Shown here: positions 1 through 12,420 of the stretch, one piece after another | Numbering within the stretch: the first letter of the stretch is position 1 | How the letters are laid out: each line of letters opens with the position of its first letter | Assembly (NCBI GenBank): GCA_034509495.1 | Contig: CM067510.1 | Coordinates: 29,953,889-30,017,888, forward strand | Length of the DNA stretch: 64,000 nt | Reading direction: 5' to 3' | From: Acestrorhynchus altus | Taxonomy: Eukaryota; Chordata; Actinopteri; Characiformes; Acestrorhynchidae | Position numbers and translations under genes: made by a program | Notes under the pieces: model-generated | Database searches by the model: none | What the model was told of the DNA's origin: nothing | Seen by the model: only the letters and a program-made list of their open reading frames with translations

Positions 1-180
1 TTGTCCTCTTGCAACTCTAAGGTTCTATTTGCATTTTGAGCAGTTTTGAGATATTGAGCCTTAACGTCTTCATAGTGACATTGACAGATATGGAGATAAA
101 GAGTCTAAAACCACCTCACATTTTGTTAAGCATTTGCCATATAATAAGAATATGTAAATAACTCAATTTTGATAAAAATT
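1..180. repeat. Dispersed repeat, copy 1
   Basis: Aligns by eye over its whole length with 28440-28620. Shared blocks include 'gagcagttttgaga', 'catagtgacattgaca'-like, 'atatggagataaa' and 'atgtaaataact'. Same orientation. Class unknown, no terminal repeats seen; it may extend left of the window. Confidence 0.65.
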
Positions 181-205
181 TCACTCTCTTATAGTTCCGA
201 TGGGA

Positions 206-656
206 TGATGTGGCAAAACATTTGTGGAAACCCCTTCTAATTCATGAATTCAGCTGCATTAAGATGCACCCAGTGCTGACACAGATGTACAAATGCACAC
301 AGGATTTAACAGGACTCTGGAACAGATAGACCTATTGCCACCACGTCTAATACCAGGCAGGGCATTGAGCTGTGTAGCAGTGGAACTGTGCACTGTGGAA
401 TGATGGTGCTCCATCCAGTACTTCTGGGGGAAGTTGGGGAGTTGGGGATGAGGTGGGGGGATTATCATCCACCATCCTGACCTCACTAATGCTCTTGCAC
501 TATTGCTGAATGCAATCAAATCCTCCCATCAGTGATCTAAAGTATATTAGCAAGCCTTCCCATGACAGCAGAGAGAGTAACATTTTTTTAATTCCCTTGA
601 TTTTGGAATAAACAAAGAACTAGCAGGTGTCCCAATACTTTTGACCATACCGTGTA
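206..656. mobile_element. Non-autonomous DNA-transposon-like element, copy 1
   Basis: Begins near 'aaacatttgtggaaacccc' and ends near 'ggtgtcccaatacttttg'. It shares 'ggaatgatggtgctc' and 'gttggggatgaggtgggg' with the element at 19838-20150. The two ends resemble a MITE family common in fish genomes (recollection). It has no coding capacity. Confidence 0.6.
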
Positions 657-881
657 AGATCATGAAAGTGTTTGGTATTATTGTCCATTATACATGTATT
701 TTACATGATGTGTGATGATTTACACTCACATTACACAGAACTCATTGGTATGGTATCAGCTTCCATGACACGTTGACAACATCAACTGCACGATTAAGAA
801 TACACAACATCAAGCAGGACTTGGCAGATTGATTTGGCAACATTTGCTATCTACATTTCTTTTTACTGATTTACTTTTATG

Positions 882-1500
882 GTAACACTCTACATTTAGG
901 GTAATTGAAAGTAATCGTAGCAGTAATAAACATTATTAAATGTTTTAGTAATGTCATAATTGATAATGGATTACGCAAGACATTGTTAAGCACTATTAAA
1001 TACTTAAATAATGAATGAATAACTCTTATATAGCTATTTCAGAATACCCTAGAACACTTTACAGTCAACACCCTATACAGTCACACTCAGCACTCACCCA
1101 ACACACTGGACTTTAGTAGAAACAATGAATGAGCACGTGTCCCAATAAGTTAGTTATTATTCCCATTCTTAGTTATAGGTAGAGAATATGTTGTGTGCAA
1201 TTGGTAACATAAGGTAAGGTGCACATAGACTCATCTACACATTGATACACACTAGTGAGTTCACACACTTGGAGGCAGTCAGCACGCATGCCCGGAGCGG
1301 TGGGCAGCCCAATCCACGGCATCCAGGGAGCAGCTGGGAAGTTAAATGACTTGCTCAAGGGCACTTCAGTCATGCCTTGCCTGTTCAGGGATTTGAACCT
1401 GCAACCTTCCAGTCCACAAGGCTGGTTCCCCAACCACCAGGCCACAGCAGCCACCAAATATGAAGTAACACTTAATAATGTCCTAATTAGTCAGTAAATA
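882..1500. repeat. AT-rich repeat with an embedded tRNA-like SINE
   Basis: Opens with 'ggtaacactctacattta', similar to the MITE end at 50742. The part 1255-1450 is a reverse-strand SINE: 'ggatttgaacc' at 1389-1399 is the reverse complement of a pol III B box (GGTTCAAATCC). It is flanked by 'cttgctcaagggcact' and 'aaccaccaggcca', which are typical of fish SINE heads. Reading frames on both strands here are repeat-derived. Confidence 0.6.
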
Positions 1501-1606
1501 ATTCAGTTTTATATAATCATGCACATCAAGCATTAGACACCATTTTTCTTATGATGCACTGGATGCATAAGGTAACTGTTAAAATGGTCTTTTGTTTTCA
1601 ATTCAG

Positions 1607-1699
1607 GCATCCTGCCATTAATGATCGCTCGCAGAACTGGACACTTTGTACTCGTCAACAGCATTCAAGGAAGACTGGCTGTCCCATTCCGCAGTTGTT
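1607..1699 (+). CDS. dhrs7c: dhrs7c exon carrying the catalytic Ser
   Basis: The acceptor is ttttcaattcag at 1595-1606 and the donor gtaagt begins at 1700. The exon starts with two bases completing a codon, then reads ILPLMIARRTGHFVLVNS and on to FRSC. It ends after the first base of the Tyr codon (phase 1). Confidence 0.85.
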
Positions 1700-3059
1700 G
1701 TAAGTTTTTTGTATTTTTCTTCCCATGAAATATCAAATAGCATGAACTACACTGTAAACTGACTGAGAACAATTGAAACCTACTTTTCCAAAGACAGATA
1801 TCTAAAAGTAGGTAGGGTAACACTGAGTACGCAGTACTTTAAAAAGGTACACGGTACTGTCAGATATGTGTTACTTAGTTGCTGTTATGCTTGTGTTTAA
1901 GATGCTCCCTCCAAGCATGCAGTGCAGGCCTTCTTCGACTGTCTGAGAGCGGAGGTGGAAGAGTATGGCATCTCCGTCAGTACAATCAGCCACACCTTCG
2001 TTAACGCCACCACCCAGAACCCCATCCCTTCTAACTCCCAACCCACCAACGCCCTGTGGGCATGTGAGTAATTATATAGGATCACATCACTCAAATGACT
2101 GCTGAAGAACCCATTCCGGTTTCAAGACAACGTTGATTCTTCCACACACCTGTAGCAAACATGCCAGAGTAAACACTCCTGCTCTGACTGTAGTAACAGT
2201 GAAGCTTTTCCACATTTTTATTCATTATTTCACTGCTTCATTATTTCATATTTGAAACACTATAATAACAGACTGTAGTCCATCTATTTCTCTGCAGACT
2301 TTATTCCCCTCCTTTCACCTTGATCTTCAATGGTCAGGACCCCACAGGACCACCACAGAGCAGCTATTATGTGGATGGTGGGTCATTCTCAGCACTGAGC
2401 AAGTGTCTCCACCTTGCAGATGTACAAGAGACAGAAGCTCATCTGTTTCTGCACAGTTTGTGTTGGTCATCCTCTAGTCCTTCATCAGTGCTACAGGACG
2501 CCGCCCACAGGATGCTGTTGACTGGATATTTCTGGTTGGTGGACTGTTCTCAGTCCAGCAGTGACACTGAGGGGTTTAAACACTCAGGCAGCATGGCCAC
2601 TCTTATCAGCACAACATCCACTAACACACCACCACCATGTTATTGTGGCTGCAGTGTTGAAAATGACCCACACGCAGGGCAGGGTGCTATCAGGAACAGG
2701 GCTGAGAAACTCTTAATGAGCTATCCTGTGAACACGCTCAACAATTTCAGGCATCGAGTGGTTTCTCCATCTTCCACAAATGAAGCAGCCTGTGAGGTCT
2801 TCCTCCTCACTGCTAACTTGTTTGTGTCTTCTTCTTGTTATCTGTAGACATTTTAAAGACGATGAAGACTCACGGTGTGAATCCTAACGACCTGGCTGGA
2901 GAGATCGTGAAGGTGGTGAACGGCAAGAGGAAAGAGGTGCTGCTTGCTCACCCCATTCCCTGGACCGCCCTCTATATCCGCTCACTGCTGCCCAGTATCT
3001 TTTTCGCTGTGGTGGCCGCGGGGGTGAGGGACGGACCCTTGACTGAACAGCTGAAATAG
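1607..3059 (+). CDS. dhrs7c: DHRS7C-type short-chain dehydrogenase/reductase, C-terminal 154 residues (5' exons outside window)
   Basis: Three coding exons (1607-1699, 1902-2063, 2848-3059) join in frame and end at TAG 3057-3059. They encode the C-terminal half of a classical SDR. Visible are the catalytic Ser in VNSIQG (codon 1660-1662), and 13 residues later the Tyr and Lys of YAPSK, the normal SDR spacing. The Tyr codon is split by the intron (T at 1699, AT at 1902-1903). FFDCLRAEVEEYG and a hydrophobic C-terminus (PSIFFAVVAAGV) match my recollection of DHRS7C (SRP-35), a sarcoplasmic-reticulum SDR linked to retinol/NAD chemistry in muscle, better than DHRS7 or DHRS7B. Its neighbour gsg1l2 supports this, because DHRS7C and GSG1L2 are adjacent in human 17p13. 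The cofactor-binding TGxxxGxG half is off the left edge. Which teleost duplicate this is (a or b) cannot be told. Confidence 0.85.
1902..2063 (+). CDS. dhrs7c: dhrs7c exon carrying the YxxxK active site
   Basis: The acceptor is tttaag at 1896-1901 and the donor gtgagt begins at 2064. The exon completes the Tyr of YAPSK, then encodes the helix with FFDCLRAEVEEYG and the ISHTFVN loop. It ends with the first base of another Tyr codon. The acceptor has only a modest pyrimidine tract. Confidence 0.85.
2265..2660 (+). repeat. Dispersed repeat inside the last dhrs7c intron
   Basis: The segment with 'ggtcaggaccccacagg' and 'ggtgggtcattctcagcact' recurs in reverse orientation at about 53150-53395 and again at the right edge (63890-64000). 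Three copies in 64 kb show an interspersed family. It opens a 175-codon reading frame at 2320-2847 that has no protein-like features and runs into the next exon, so I treat that frame as spurious. Superfamily not determined; it resembles a very common fish repeat. Confidence 0.7.
2848..3059 (+). CDS. dhrs7c: dhrs7c terminal coding exon
   Basis: The acceptor is ttgttatctgtag, ending at 2847. The reading frame starts ILKTMKTHGVNPNDLAGEIV, passes a conserved KRKEVLLAHPIP turn and a hydrophobic SLLPSIFFAVVAAGV segment, and stops at TAG 3057-3059. A longer reading frame running through this exon from 2835 includes intron sequence and should be ignored. Confidence 0.87.
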
Positions 3060-3825
3060 ATCCGCAGGATGGATTTGAAGAGGCTCGTCATTTTAGTTTG
3101 TTTACAGTTGTAAGTCACAATACATATGAAGAAGGTATAATCTGAGGTGGAATTAAGGTGGCCAAGGTGATTTTGTTGTACCAGAATGATGAAAAATTTA
3201 AATCTTTGAGATGCTACAATTAAATTAGACTAATATAAGGGTGGCTTTTGACGGATATTCATATTGAAGCTCCTACTACAAGATATGTTTCATAATAGTG
3301 TTATTGGAGGGTCAGATTATACAGTATGTATTACAGTAAGTCATAGATACACCCACACACACACATTTTATGTACTGTATTATTGGCCTTAGATATGAAA
3401 ATATGCAGTACTACTGGCAACACGTTTTATGGTGTTCTAGCATGATAGATGATATCGCAGCTGTCCTATGAAAACCACGTATCTCCATTTTTGAACATTT
3501 ATAATTTTCTCCATGGTTTAAACCCTGTAGCTGTACTGTGCACCGTATGCATGCATTCTGGATGAGTAGACCAATAGAAATGTCCTACAATTACTTTACA
3601 TTACTCTTATTTTACATCAACGTCCATTAAAACTAAAGAACATTTTAGCTTCTCCTGTAAAGTTGCAACCTTGGAGATACCTGTTTTTCAATGGACAGCG
3701 ACGGTTTGTATGTAGGTCTAATATTTAGTAAATTAGCCATGTTTTGCCATTTTATTTAGGTCTTTCTTTTGCTGGAACATGAAAACGTAGTATTAGTAAA
3801 AAGGATTTAGTTCTTTACGCACACA

Positions 3826-3882
<57 letters not shown>

Positions 3883-5630
3883 GCTTATCCCCTGTTATTT
3901 GTCATTAGTTGTTGACACAAGACTAGTCAGCTGATTTGTCTTGAGCATGGTTCTTTACTCTGGGCCCTGGGGCAAATTCTATTCAAACAATGCCTCCTTC
4001 TCTGGATCTCCTGCAGATGGAGCTGGTGGACCTCTATTTAGCCAGCAGTATGGAGAACAGATCACAGCCACATATTTGCATTGCTTAGCTCTCAAGCTGT
4101 AAACACTACACAATTCATTATGTACTGCTTATTAAAGTGAGTAAAGTTATTTTCTTTCACATAATAAAATGGGCCAATAAGACCTTATGTTGAACTTCAA
4201 GTGTGACTGTGTTTAATAATATTAATCAATAATAAATTAAAGTAAATGTTTAGTAGGAAAGATATTAACTGTTACATGTGCCATGTGTGCATATACATAA
4301 AATATTATTTGTATAAGGGGAATTTACAGATTTTTCAAATGTCTAAATTATTTAGTTGTTGAGATGACAACAAAGTATTCAAAAGTTAAACGCTTTGGTG
4401 TGAATTTGTTTATTGTATAGAAAAAGCAGTGAATTCTTTATACTGGTGCTGATAAGAACCGGGGGTCACAATGTATACAATGCAAATACAGCCATTTTAT
4501 TTAATATCTGTGATGACTAGTAAACCTAAGTGTGGATGAGGCCATAATCAAATGCAAGAATTATGAATATTTATTCTACAGATATACAGATGCTACAGAG
4601 TGTATCTGTATTTAATCCACATTACTTTCTGAATGAAGCCGTGTTGAAATGCAGCTGTGTTTAGCATTTTAGGAATATACACTAATTTTAGAACAATTAT
4701 ATAATTATTATTATTTATCTCAGTGTCACTGAGCTCTACTAAAGCCTGAGTAGACTGATAAATCACTGTGCTTCTCCCCTTTATTCACTCTTAATATTAA
4801 TAGTATTACACTATTGTAGGTTAATATGTTGTAATAAAGTGAAGCAATAATGTAAAGTCTTACACTCTCCATTTCTTTTGAATGATAAACTTTCATAATG
4901 AAGAAAACTAACATCTTCCATAGTGGCTGGCCTTCTTTAATTGCAGATAATTAGATGAAATGCCATTAAGCCTATATACAGTATAATCTATCGTTCTCTC
5001 TCACACACACATACACAAGTACACACACTAATGCACACCAAGTGGATATATTTCTTTAACGTTTTCAATGTTCTGACTGCAAGTTATGTCAATATCCTGC
5101 ACATTTGGAAGTTTATTTCAGTCTGCATGATGCTCTATTTTTTCTGTGTTAAGGCCACACACACCGCATGTGTGTAAAGGCTAAATCTGAGGATGGACAA
5201 ATACCTACCAGAGCCTAGTGGTTATCCCTAACACCAGGCCCCAGGCCAAAATATCAGTGCTGAGCTGAAATCAGAGGCCCTATCCCACCCGAGAATGGCC
5301 CGACATGCTCACAGCCTCATGAATACAGTCTGTTATGTTGTTATGTAAATTCCTCTGAGCGAGGGGACCCACGGCTCCAAGTTGAAGTCCAGCTGGCCTC
5401 CGCAGTGGCTTTTATCGGGCAGGTCACTCACCCCTGGGGGATTTGACCCTGCTCTTACAGACAGCCTCTGAACTGACAGCTGTGTAAAAAAAGCCAATTT
5501 TTCAATAACTTAAATGTGAACATTTACATTTAACTTCAAGGAGTAGCATGTGGAGTGTTTGGAGTGTTAGCTACCGTGCTAACTTAGCTAGTGTTAGTGT
5601 TAGTGACAGAAATGACTAGAAGTGCTTGAT
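3060..5630. other. dhrs7c 3' flank / probable 3' UTR and intergenic DNA
   Basis: No coding signal. A candidate polyadenylation hexamer AATAAA lies at 4163-4168, about 1.1 kb past the stop; ATTAAA-like hexamers occur earlier. A (CA)n tract occupies 3820-3878. The rest is AT-rich unique-looking sequence. Confidence 0.4.
3820..3878. repeat. (CA)n microsatellite
   Basis: About 29 nearly perfect CA units, with one early interruption, in the probable 3' flank of dhrs7c. Confidence 0.95.
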
Positions 5631-5634
5631 TTAT

Positions 5635-5640
5635 AAAAAA

Positions 5641-5690
<50 letters not shown>
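5635..5690. repeat. Poly-A followed by (TA)n
   Basis: An A run from 5635 to 5658 passes directly into about 16 TA units to 5690. Confidence 0.95.
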
Positions 5691-5697
<7 letters not shown>

Positions 5698-6390
5698 TTA
5701 GACATTCATCACGATAGTGACTGTACATCATCTTATAGTTCAGATCTAATAATAATTATGCATAATTATATTTATCAAATGGTTAGTGGAAGGAGACAAA
5801 ATTGGTGAGTTTATATTTGGCCTCAAGAATGCTAAAAGTAAAATATATTTTATTTACCTTTGTTACATGATTTTGATGATTTGGTGACTAATGCTCACCA
5901 AAAAGACATTATTTTGAATTTATATTGTGGAAAAATTAGATTCTCCAATTATTTTCAGCAGTAGGCTTAGTTAGAATGCTGCCTTTAACTAAGTCAGTCA
6001 GTCAGTTTCATGAGTTAGTACAGCACAGTGCCGCTAAGTAGCCCTTATTGATGGCCAGCACAACCTGACAGGACACAAACCCTCCAATGAGGAGGCTGTA
6101 CTGCACCCTGGCCTGGGTTGTTTTCACCATGACTTATTTATATGCCTTAAAACAGAGCTATTTTTTAGACACCAAGACTATATTTAGTTTTAGTTTGTGC
6201 ACCACTCTCCACTATACATACATGCACACAATTAAATTACATTTAATTTCAAAGTAAATTAAATGTACTGTACACTATTATGTAATGAGACATTTTTTTA
6301 TTTGAATTTTTACATTTTCTATTAAATACACTATTTTAAATGTTAAGTTGCAAGGGGGCTAAATTGCAAGCAGTTTTACTATTACTACTG

Positions 6391-6461
<71 letters not shown>

Positions 6462-7370
6462 TTAATGTGTTAAGTACATTATCATTGCTTTGCAGTTTCT
6501 AACTTAAGTCAATATTTCTAATTGTATCATTTAAAGAAACAACCTAATGTTATGATCTGTACATATTTTTTCATGACCCTCAGTCTGCTCACCGCTCTTC
6601 AATTGCAGCATATTTCTTCATTTCTTCCAGTTGCTCGCAGCCTGGCCCAGTACAACACGCTTCCAGAAGACAAAGCATCACTGAACAGGACACTGTAATA
6701 CACAGTGAATTCAATATGAAGGCCAGGCCCGTGGGCTTTCTGTATTAGATGTCAGTCTGCTGGTGAATTGGTAAATAGCCTACTAAAAAAAACGCTGAGT
6801 AGATGATTGTCTGTGAGTGGGGTGACATAGCTGGAGGTGTAGGGATGACTAATATAGGAAGCACCACTGTGGGATATATTTTATCGCTGATGGGCCCTCA
6901 TATGAGGATGTGAGCAGTTTTTATTAATATTTAAAGGCTACATTTATTGACAGCGGAGTGATTTACAGGGGTGACGGCGGGTGCACACTAATGATTCCTG
7001 CGCTTCGCCGCTGTCAATGTCCCACTTCTAGGCCTCTAAATCAAACGCAGTGTGGGATTACACACCTGCCTCCTGTTCACCACCCCAGACTGAAACACTG
7101 ACACAGCTTCCTTTTTTCTCTCGTCGCTGTCATGCAGTATGTGTACAGTAGCTGTGCTTTATCATTGCTTTAAGCCAAATCAGGTATATTCTTTGCTGAA
7201 TAACTGACCTGTCCATCCTCTGCTGAGATATTTGTTCATTTAAAACAACTGTTGCAAGACTGGAGAGCTAGAAATAAATGCTGACACAAATCCCATTAAA
7301 TCTCATGAGAAACTGTATCCCAAAGAGGTGTTAAAATACCTACTTTGAAGATGTTATCATATTTCAATAT
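5691..7370. other. Intergenic DNA with compound trinucleotide repeat
   Basis: No gene seen. A compound (ACT)n-(AAT)n microsatellite lies at 6378-6461. The segment 6880-7080 is repeat-free and mixed in composition, and could be conserved noncoding DNA; nothing else is recognised. Confidence 0.4.
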
Positions 7371-7374
7371 TTTA

Positions 7375-7690
7375 ATATTCGCCCCACTATCACAAATGAT
7401 GCTCCCGACATTAGGAGGATGAAGACCTCCTACTTTACATGTGAAGCCAACCACATACTCTTTTTTGACTCGCATCATTGCTGGGCAGCTCTGAGCAATA
7501 CAAACACAATGGATAACAGACGCCTGTGTCGACCAGGAGAGAGCGCCATCTACCTGCCCATGGCTAATTTTGCTCGCTCAGGCTCTGGATACTGATGGCA
7601 AGCAGCATGACCCAGGGTTTGAGGCTCTGATCCCTGGATCATAGTGCTAGTGCAGTAGATGGCTGAGATACTCGGAGCCAAAGCTGTCAC
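7375..7690 (-). repeat. Degenerate tRNA-derived SINE (reverse), copy 1
   Basis: Matches 50985-51300 in the same order: 'gatgctcc', 'gctgggcagc', 'taacagacgcctgtg', 'agagcgccatctac', 'agcatgacccaggg', 'ggatcatagtgctagtgca'. The B box is eroded here. The head is at the high-coordinate end, so the element points to the minus strand. Confidence 0.7.
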
Positions 7691-10080
7691 ACTTAACTGA
7701 AATCACTCACCAATATGAGGCTCTGGCAGGAGCAGGCTTGGCTGTGAATTCTCCTCTCTCTCTCTCTCTGAACTGCACGGATGGCTGACCTTCAGACATG
7801 AACTGATAGCGAGTCGAACTCAGCAGCAGGTAGAGTGACCACCTGTCCAGGATTTCCCTGCATCATCCTGGATTTTGTTGGTTTGGCCAGGAAAAATCAT
7901 TTTATTCTTGGGCAGATTCTTTGGCTCTGGAATGGAAGCCATGTCTTATTTTAGCCCTTGATGATGATGATGATGATGATGTTTAAACACTTTCTATTTA
8001 TCCATTCAAAGCATTTAAACAGGAGGAAAGGCTCGATCCGTTCAGTGTAGGGGTAATTGTTATAGCAGCGTTATGCAAGAATTTAAAGCTTGTAGGCTCC
8101 ACCCACCCTTGCAAACTTTTACACCACTGCTGTAATTACAAATCACACTCGCAGGCAGCTGTACACGTGCATTTGATGACAAGCTGGGGCATACAGAACC
8201 AGCATCTGGAATGCTAGTAGCTAGAAGCATGTGGACTGATGTGGTCAAATAAAAGGACTCAATACTTAACTAATATGACTTTGGTTGCGCAGCTTTATGC
8301 AGTCGTGTGGGGCAGCTTTCCCATCAAAGTTGCCTCATGCAGTTACAGGCCTTGAGCATCAATGACAGAGCTGACACTCCCTCTTTTCCGTCGAAATGAT
8401 TTAGAAGTTAAAATTCTATGTGAAAATGCTACATAAGCAAGTGTAATGATCAAATGTCCAGGAATTTTACAGGTCTGGTGCACTGACTGATGCCCTTGGT
8501 CACAGTTTCAGACATCTCATCCGGGCATGAAAGTCGTGTGATGTCTGCAGTTCATATTACCACATTGTGTGACATTTACTAATTGTCATTTGCAGAGGTG
8601 GCAGAAGTACATACGTCCCATATGTAAGTAAAAGTACAAATACTCCCGTTTAAAAAAATACTTAAATAAAAGTACTAACAAATACTCGTTGTTTTTACTG
8701 AAGTAAAAGTATAAAACAACACAGTCCTAAATGTACTTAACGTAAAGTAATCCATTTTAATGATACATACTTTATAGACAACCACCAAGTGTAAATAAGG
8801 GTTTAGGCTAGAACTGAAGAATCATCTGTATCATATTCATAATTTAAACTAACAATAAAAATTCAGTTTTCTATTCATCTCATGGAGGGTGAATGTGCTA
8901 TTAAACTACATTCTCAGCTCTAAGCTTTGTAATACTACTTGTAGTAATAGTCTGTTCTCTTTTGGTTTAGGCCTTACTTTTGATCATCTTTATTTCTTTT
9001 CACGATTTCTTTATCCCTTTTGATCTCTCGTTTATATCAGGACAAAGTGGTTTTAACCTGGCGAATTATACCATGATGTCACCCCTCTTCAAATAACAAC
9101 CCCTCCACACCTCTAATACACTGTTTTTTAACAGGGCAGGTAACGGCAGTAATCAGCAACATAAAGGTAGAGACCGAAGAACACACTGGGCTGTTTGCTA
9201 CAGTAAAGACGGTTAGATATGTTCTCATTCACCCAAACGAACAGCACAAAACCGAATGAATGTGAGGTGCGAGGTGGGTTTAGAAGAGGCATGGACTGCC
9301 CCTATGCTTGTGGAGTAACTTTAACACCACTGCTGTAAATACAACTCTTACACTGTCTTGCTGTCTTACTCAGCTAGGATTTGTTTACTCCTTTAGTCCG
9401 AGTTCATTTACACAGCTCATAAAGGTGTACAAGGACACATATTTACACCCTTACCCTATTATAGCTCTGACAGTAGCTATACGCCATGTTAAAAGTTTGT
9501 TTTAGTATGGGGACATATTTGTATACAGGGTATGATAGCAGCAAAAAAACTGCATTGTAGTCTGCAGGTTATTAGACTGGTCTGAAAACAAAGTAAAACC
9601 TTTTATAATAATCTTTTGTAGCACTGTGGCTTCATTATTTCCCCTGTTATGGAAGAGCAGATGTAGTCCAGCTCAGTAGTGGAGCCTTTTAACCAACAGT
9701 ACCATGCAATAATCAACAGTACCTACCATCACCCCGTTTCAAACAACTGACTTCCCGAGATAAGACCTTTAATCTGGAGGATGAAGTTTGAACTAATCCT
9801 TTATTAAACCCCACTCAGAGACCATTCTTATGTTAAAGTAACATTTAGCTGGATTACAGCAGTGAAATCTTCTGTCCTCTTTAACAGAGAAAGTCTTCAT
9901 ACAGGGAATTACAGGCTGAGTGCGCTGGCTGTGTCTAAAATAACAGCAATAACGTTCTGTCTTTTTAAGGATCCTAACTCTAATAGAAAACTTTGCGCTG
10001 GTTCTCATTACTGTGGAGCATGCGTACTATAAGTTTGCTCATCTCGGATGTGAAAGAACGGCCTCTTGAAGAATTCATTT
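7691..10080. other. Intergenic DNA with repeat fragments
   Basis: No gene seen. Small (GAT)n tract at 7960-7981. At 8596-8760 'gaggtggcagaagtac' and repeated 'aagtaaaagta' resemble the end of a fish DNA-transposon family (recollection). The remainder is unassigned. Confidence 0.4.
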
Positions 10081-10400
10081 TGATTATGACAGCAGATGCT
10101 GCAATTCAAGTGGCTGTTGTTCTTGGGCTTGTCATTAGACTTGTATTAATGATGGTGCACTAATTACTGAGATTAATTACCCTAATGAGCAGACATTATG
10201 ACAGAAGTGACAGGCGGTTAAATCACTCCATTTGGACAGAAACGGTCCAGCATGCCTGCCTCCCACTGTCTCGCACAAAGGGACACGCCTTTCTGCACAT
10301 TTGGCTTCACTCGCAGCTCATTATCTATTGTCATATGGAACCGTCAGAGTATCTGCGTGCTTTAAAGGGGAGATTCACTGGAAATCGAATGTATGTCATT
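10081..10400. promoter_or_regulatory. Candidate conserved noncoding element with clustered TAAT sites
   Basis: Complex, repeat-free sequence. Within 10145-10190 there are four TAAT/ATTA cores in tandem ('tattaatg', 'ctaattact', 'gattaattacc', 'ctaatgag'), typical homeodomain-type sites. Conservation cannot be tested here, so this is a guess from composition. Confidence 0.3.
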
Positions 10401-10554
10401 TAACCCTTAAGACAAATTTAGTCGTGTTTGAAGGCCATTGGAGCTACAAGACCATTTTCCTCTTTTATTTACACTCATTATAAAAGAAATAGAAATAGCT
10501 GCACCCAGAAGGAAGTGGATTGTGATGCAATTGGGAAAGAAGATAAAGGTTTAA

Positions 10555-10870
10555 TGCAACATGCCAGACGTCTCAGAATGGAGTTGTAGAGGTTCCTAAT
10601 GGTGTCCTGTGATGAGATCCATCCCATGCAGCTTGAATGTTCTCACTCAGTTCCTGCAGATGGTGTGGTAGGGGTGGAGTGTCGATAGAGCGTCCAACAG
10701 CATCCATTCATTTTCAGTCTGATGTGACTGACCATGGCACAGTAACCTTCTGTTCGTGATTATAACAAACTGTTGATCTTGGTGCTGATCATGGTGCATC
10801 CACACACGGATTCGTTGGTCTTCTCCACCAAGACAAATTGGACCTGCTGCCATTCATCCATGACAGTCTG
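10555..10870 (-). pseudogene. Tc1-like transposase fragment, degraded
   Basis: The minus-strand translation contains an RIRVW motif followed, across stops and shifts, by segments resembling the middle and C-terminal parts of a Tc1-family DD34E transposase. It is heavily decayed with no open frame longer than about 68 codons. Terminal repeats not located. Confidence 0.55.
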
Positions 10871-11199
10871 GCATGACACCATTACAGTGGTGCATTGCAT
10901 TCGATTGATTCCTATTTTGATTCTCCAGAACCTGTTTTGTCAAAAACTATGTTTGGGGCAATGTGTAACTTGCAGACATGTTTTTCTTATTTTTTACTGA
11001 TATTCCATCTGTTCCGTGATCCCTGTAGTCTCTTCATTTTTTAGGAATCTAAAAATAAACAAAAAAGTTTACTCTGAAACAGTGTAATTGTAATTGTGTA
11101 AATGTTAAAGGTCTGGATTATTATTATAATGTGGAATATTTATTTAACTCATGGATGGATTGTTTTACAGTAATAATTCTTGAGTGAATGACTTTCCAT

Positions 11200-11430
11200 A
11201 ACCTGCCAATGCAGTATTCCTCATTTCTGTTCATATTTACACCTCAACTGAAGACATATTTGATTAGCCAAAGATCTCGTGACAATGACATCTGGCAATA
11301 ACATCTGGCATGTGTTACTATCTCCTATAAACACTTATTTTAGTAAGTATTTTTTTTTTTAGGTGAATAAAGGTTAATCAACAAAATCCATTTGGCAAAA
11401 CTGGCCTAGGGTTCTAAGAGTTAACCCGCT
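11200..11430 (-). repeat. Partial copy of the 14.2 kb / 32.9 kb dispersed family
   Basis: The end 'aactggcctagggttct' with following 'aagagttaacc' resembles the reverse-strand copy end 'aactggtcctgggtcct' near 33430. Only this end is clear. Confidence 0.4.
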
Positions 11431-11589
11431 TTCTGGAATACCCCCATGGTGTTTGGTGGTGTGTGTAAATTAACTCGTATTTACCAACATTAGAATGCAT
11501 CGTGTTCCTCAACCCTGATATCTCGACATTCTTTCAAACAAATGCAACTTCATTGCATGTCCAATTGTGAGGTTGTGTTTTAAAGTGTG

Positions 11590-12420
11590 CAGTAAATCCG
11601 ATGTATTTAAGAGAGTTATTGTTTATCCTACAGGGGGTCAAAGTCATTTTGAAGACGGCACTACCTTTTAAACGGTACTCGGCACTTTTTGCCCCAGTGC
11701 TTTTTCTTTCCGAGTGAGTTATTGCCTCATTTCCAGAGAGAGTGTGATAGGTGTCAGGAGTGAATTACACACTGTTGCTTTCAAAAGCATGCATCTCTTG
11801 TCTTGCTGCAGCCAGGCGTAAACAGTTCTACACCTCGGCATTTACTTCAGGAGATCCTTTGCAAATCCGATGATAGCACGATAAGCTTTGTGTTGCGCTT
11901 CATTAATCCAACACAGCAGTGAATCCGATTGTGGTTGTGGCAGGTCATGGGGTGGGGTGGTGGGGGAGAGGAGCTGGACTGGAGGGACACGTGTTTTATC
12001 ATTTTTTTATCAGTGTGGCTTGGGAGAAAAGCCCAGTACCACAGAGACGCTTAGCAAAACATGACATTTATACTCCCAGAAACCACCATAGAGCTTTCAT
12101 TTGACACCAACCTTTGTCTAGTGCAATGCGTAAGAGGATGCGTAAGAGGCATCTGGACGCCTGTGTCCTTGGCGTCCAGCTGACTGTCTGTTGCTACTTG
12201 TCATTGTATCAGCTGATCCATCTCTGTGTTGAAATGTCACACAGAATATTGATTACTGTGTCTAATTGGAGACGTTAATAAAGTTTGAGTCTTCTCCTCA
12301 TATTGATTAGGCCTCATTATCAATCATTGCATTGGATGAGGACACACTGCTCAATGTCACTCAGCACAGGCCACGGCTGAGGTCAAAACATCAGTCGGAG
12401 CGAAATAATGCATGAAAAGG
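11590..12420. promoter_or_regulatory. Candidate conserved noncoding region
   Basis: Repeat-poor sequence of balanced composition with several TAAT-type and ATTGATTA-type motifs (for example 'atattgattactgtgtcta' and 'ttcattaatccaac'). No coding frame. Proposed only because such islands in a gene-poor interval beside an HS3ST gene are often regulatory. Confidence 0.25.

Noticed and set aside
2320..2847. 175-codon plus-strand frame in the dhrs7c intron
   Set aside because: It is made of a dispersed repeat also present at 53.2 kb and 63.9 kb, has no domain, and runs up to a proper acceptor of the next dhrs7c exon.
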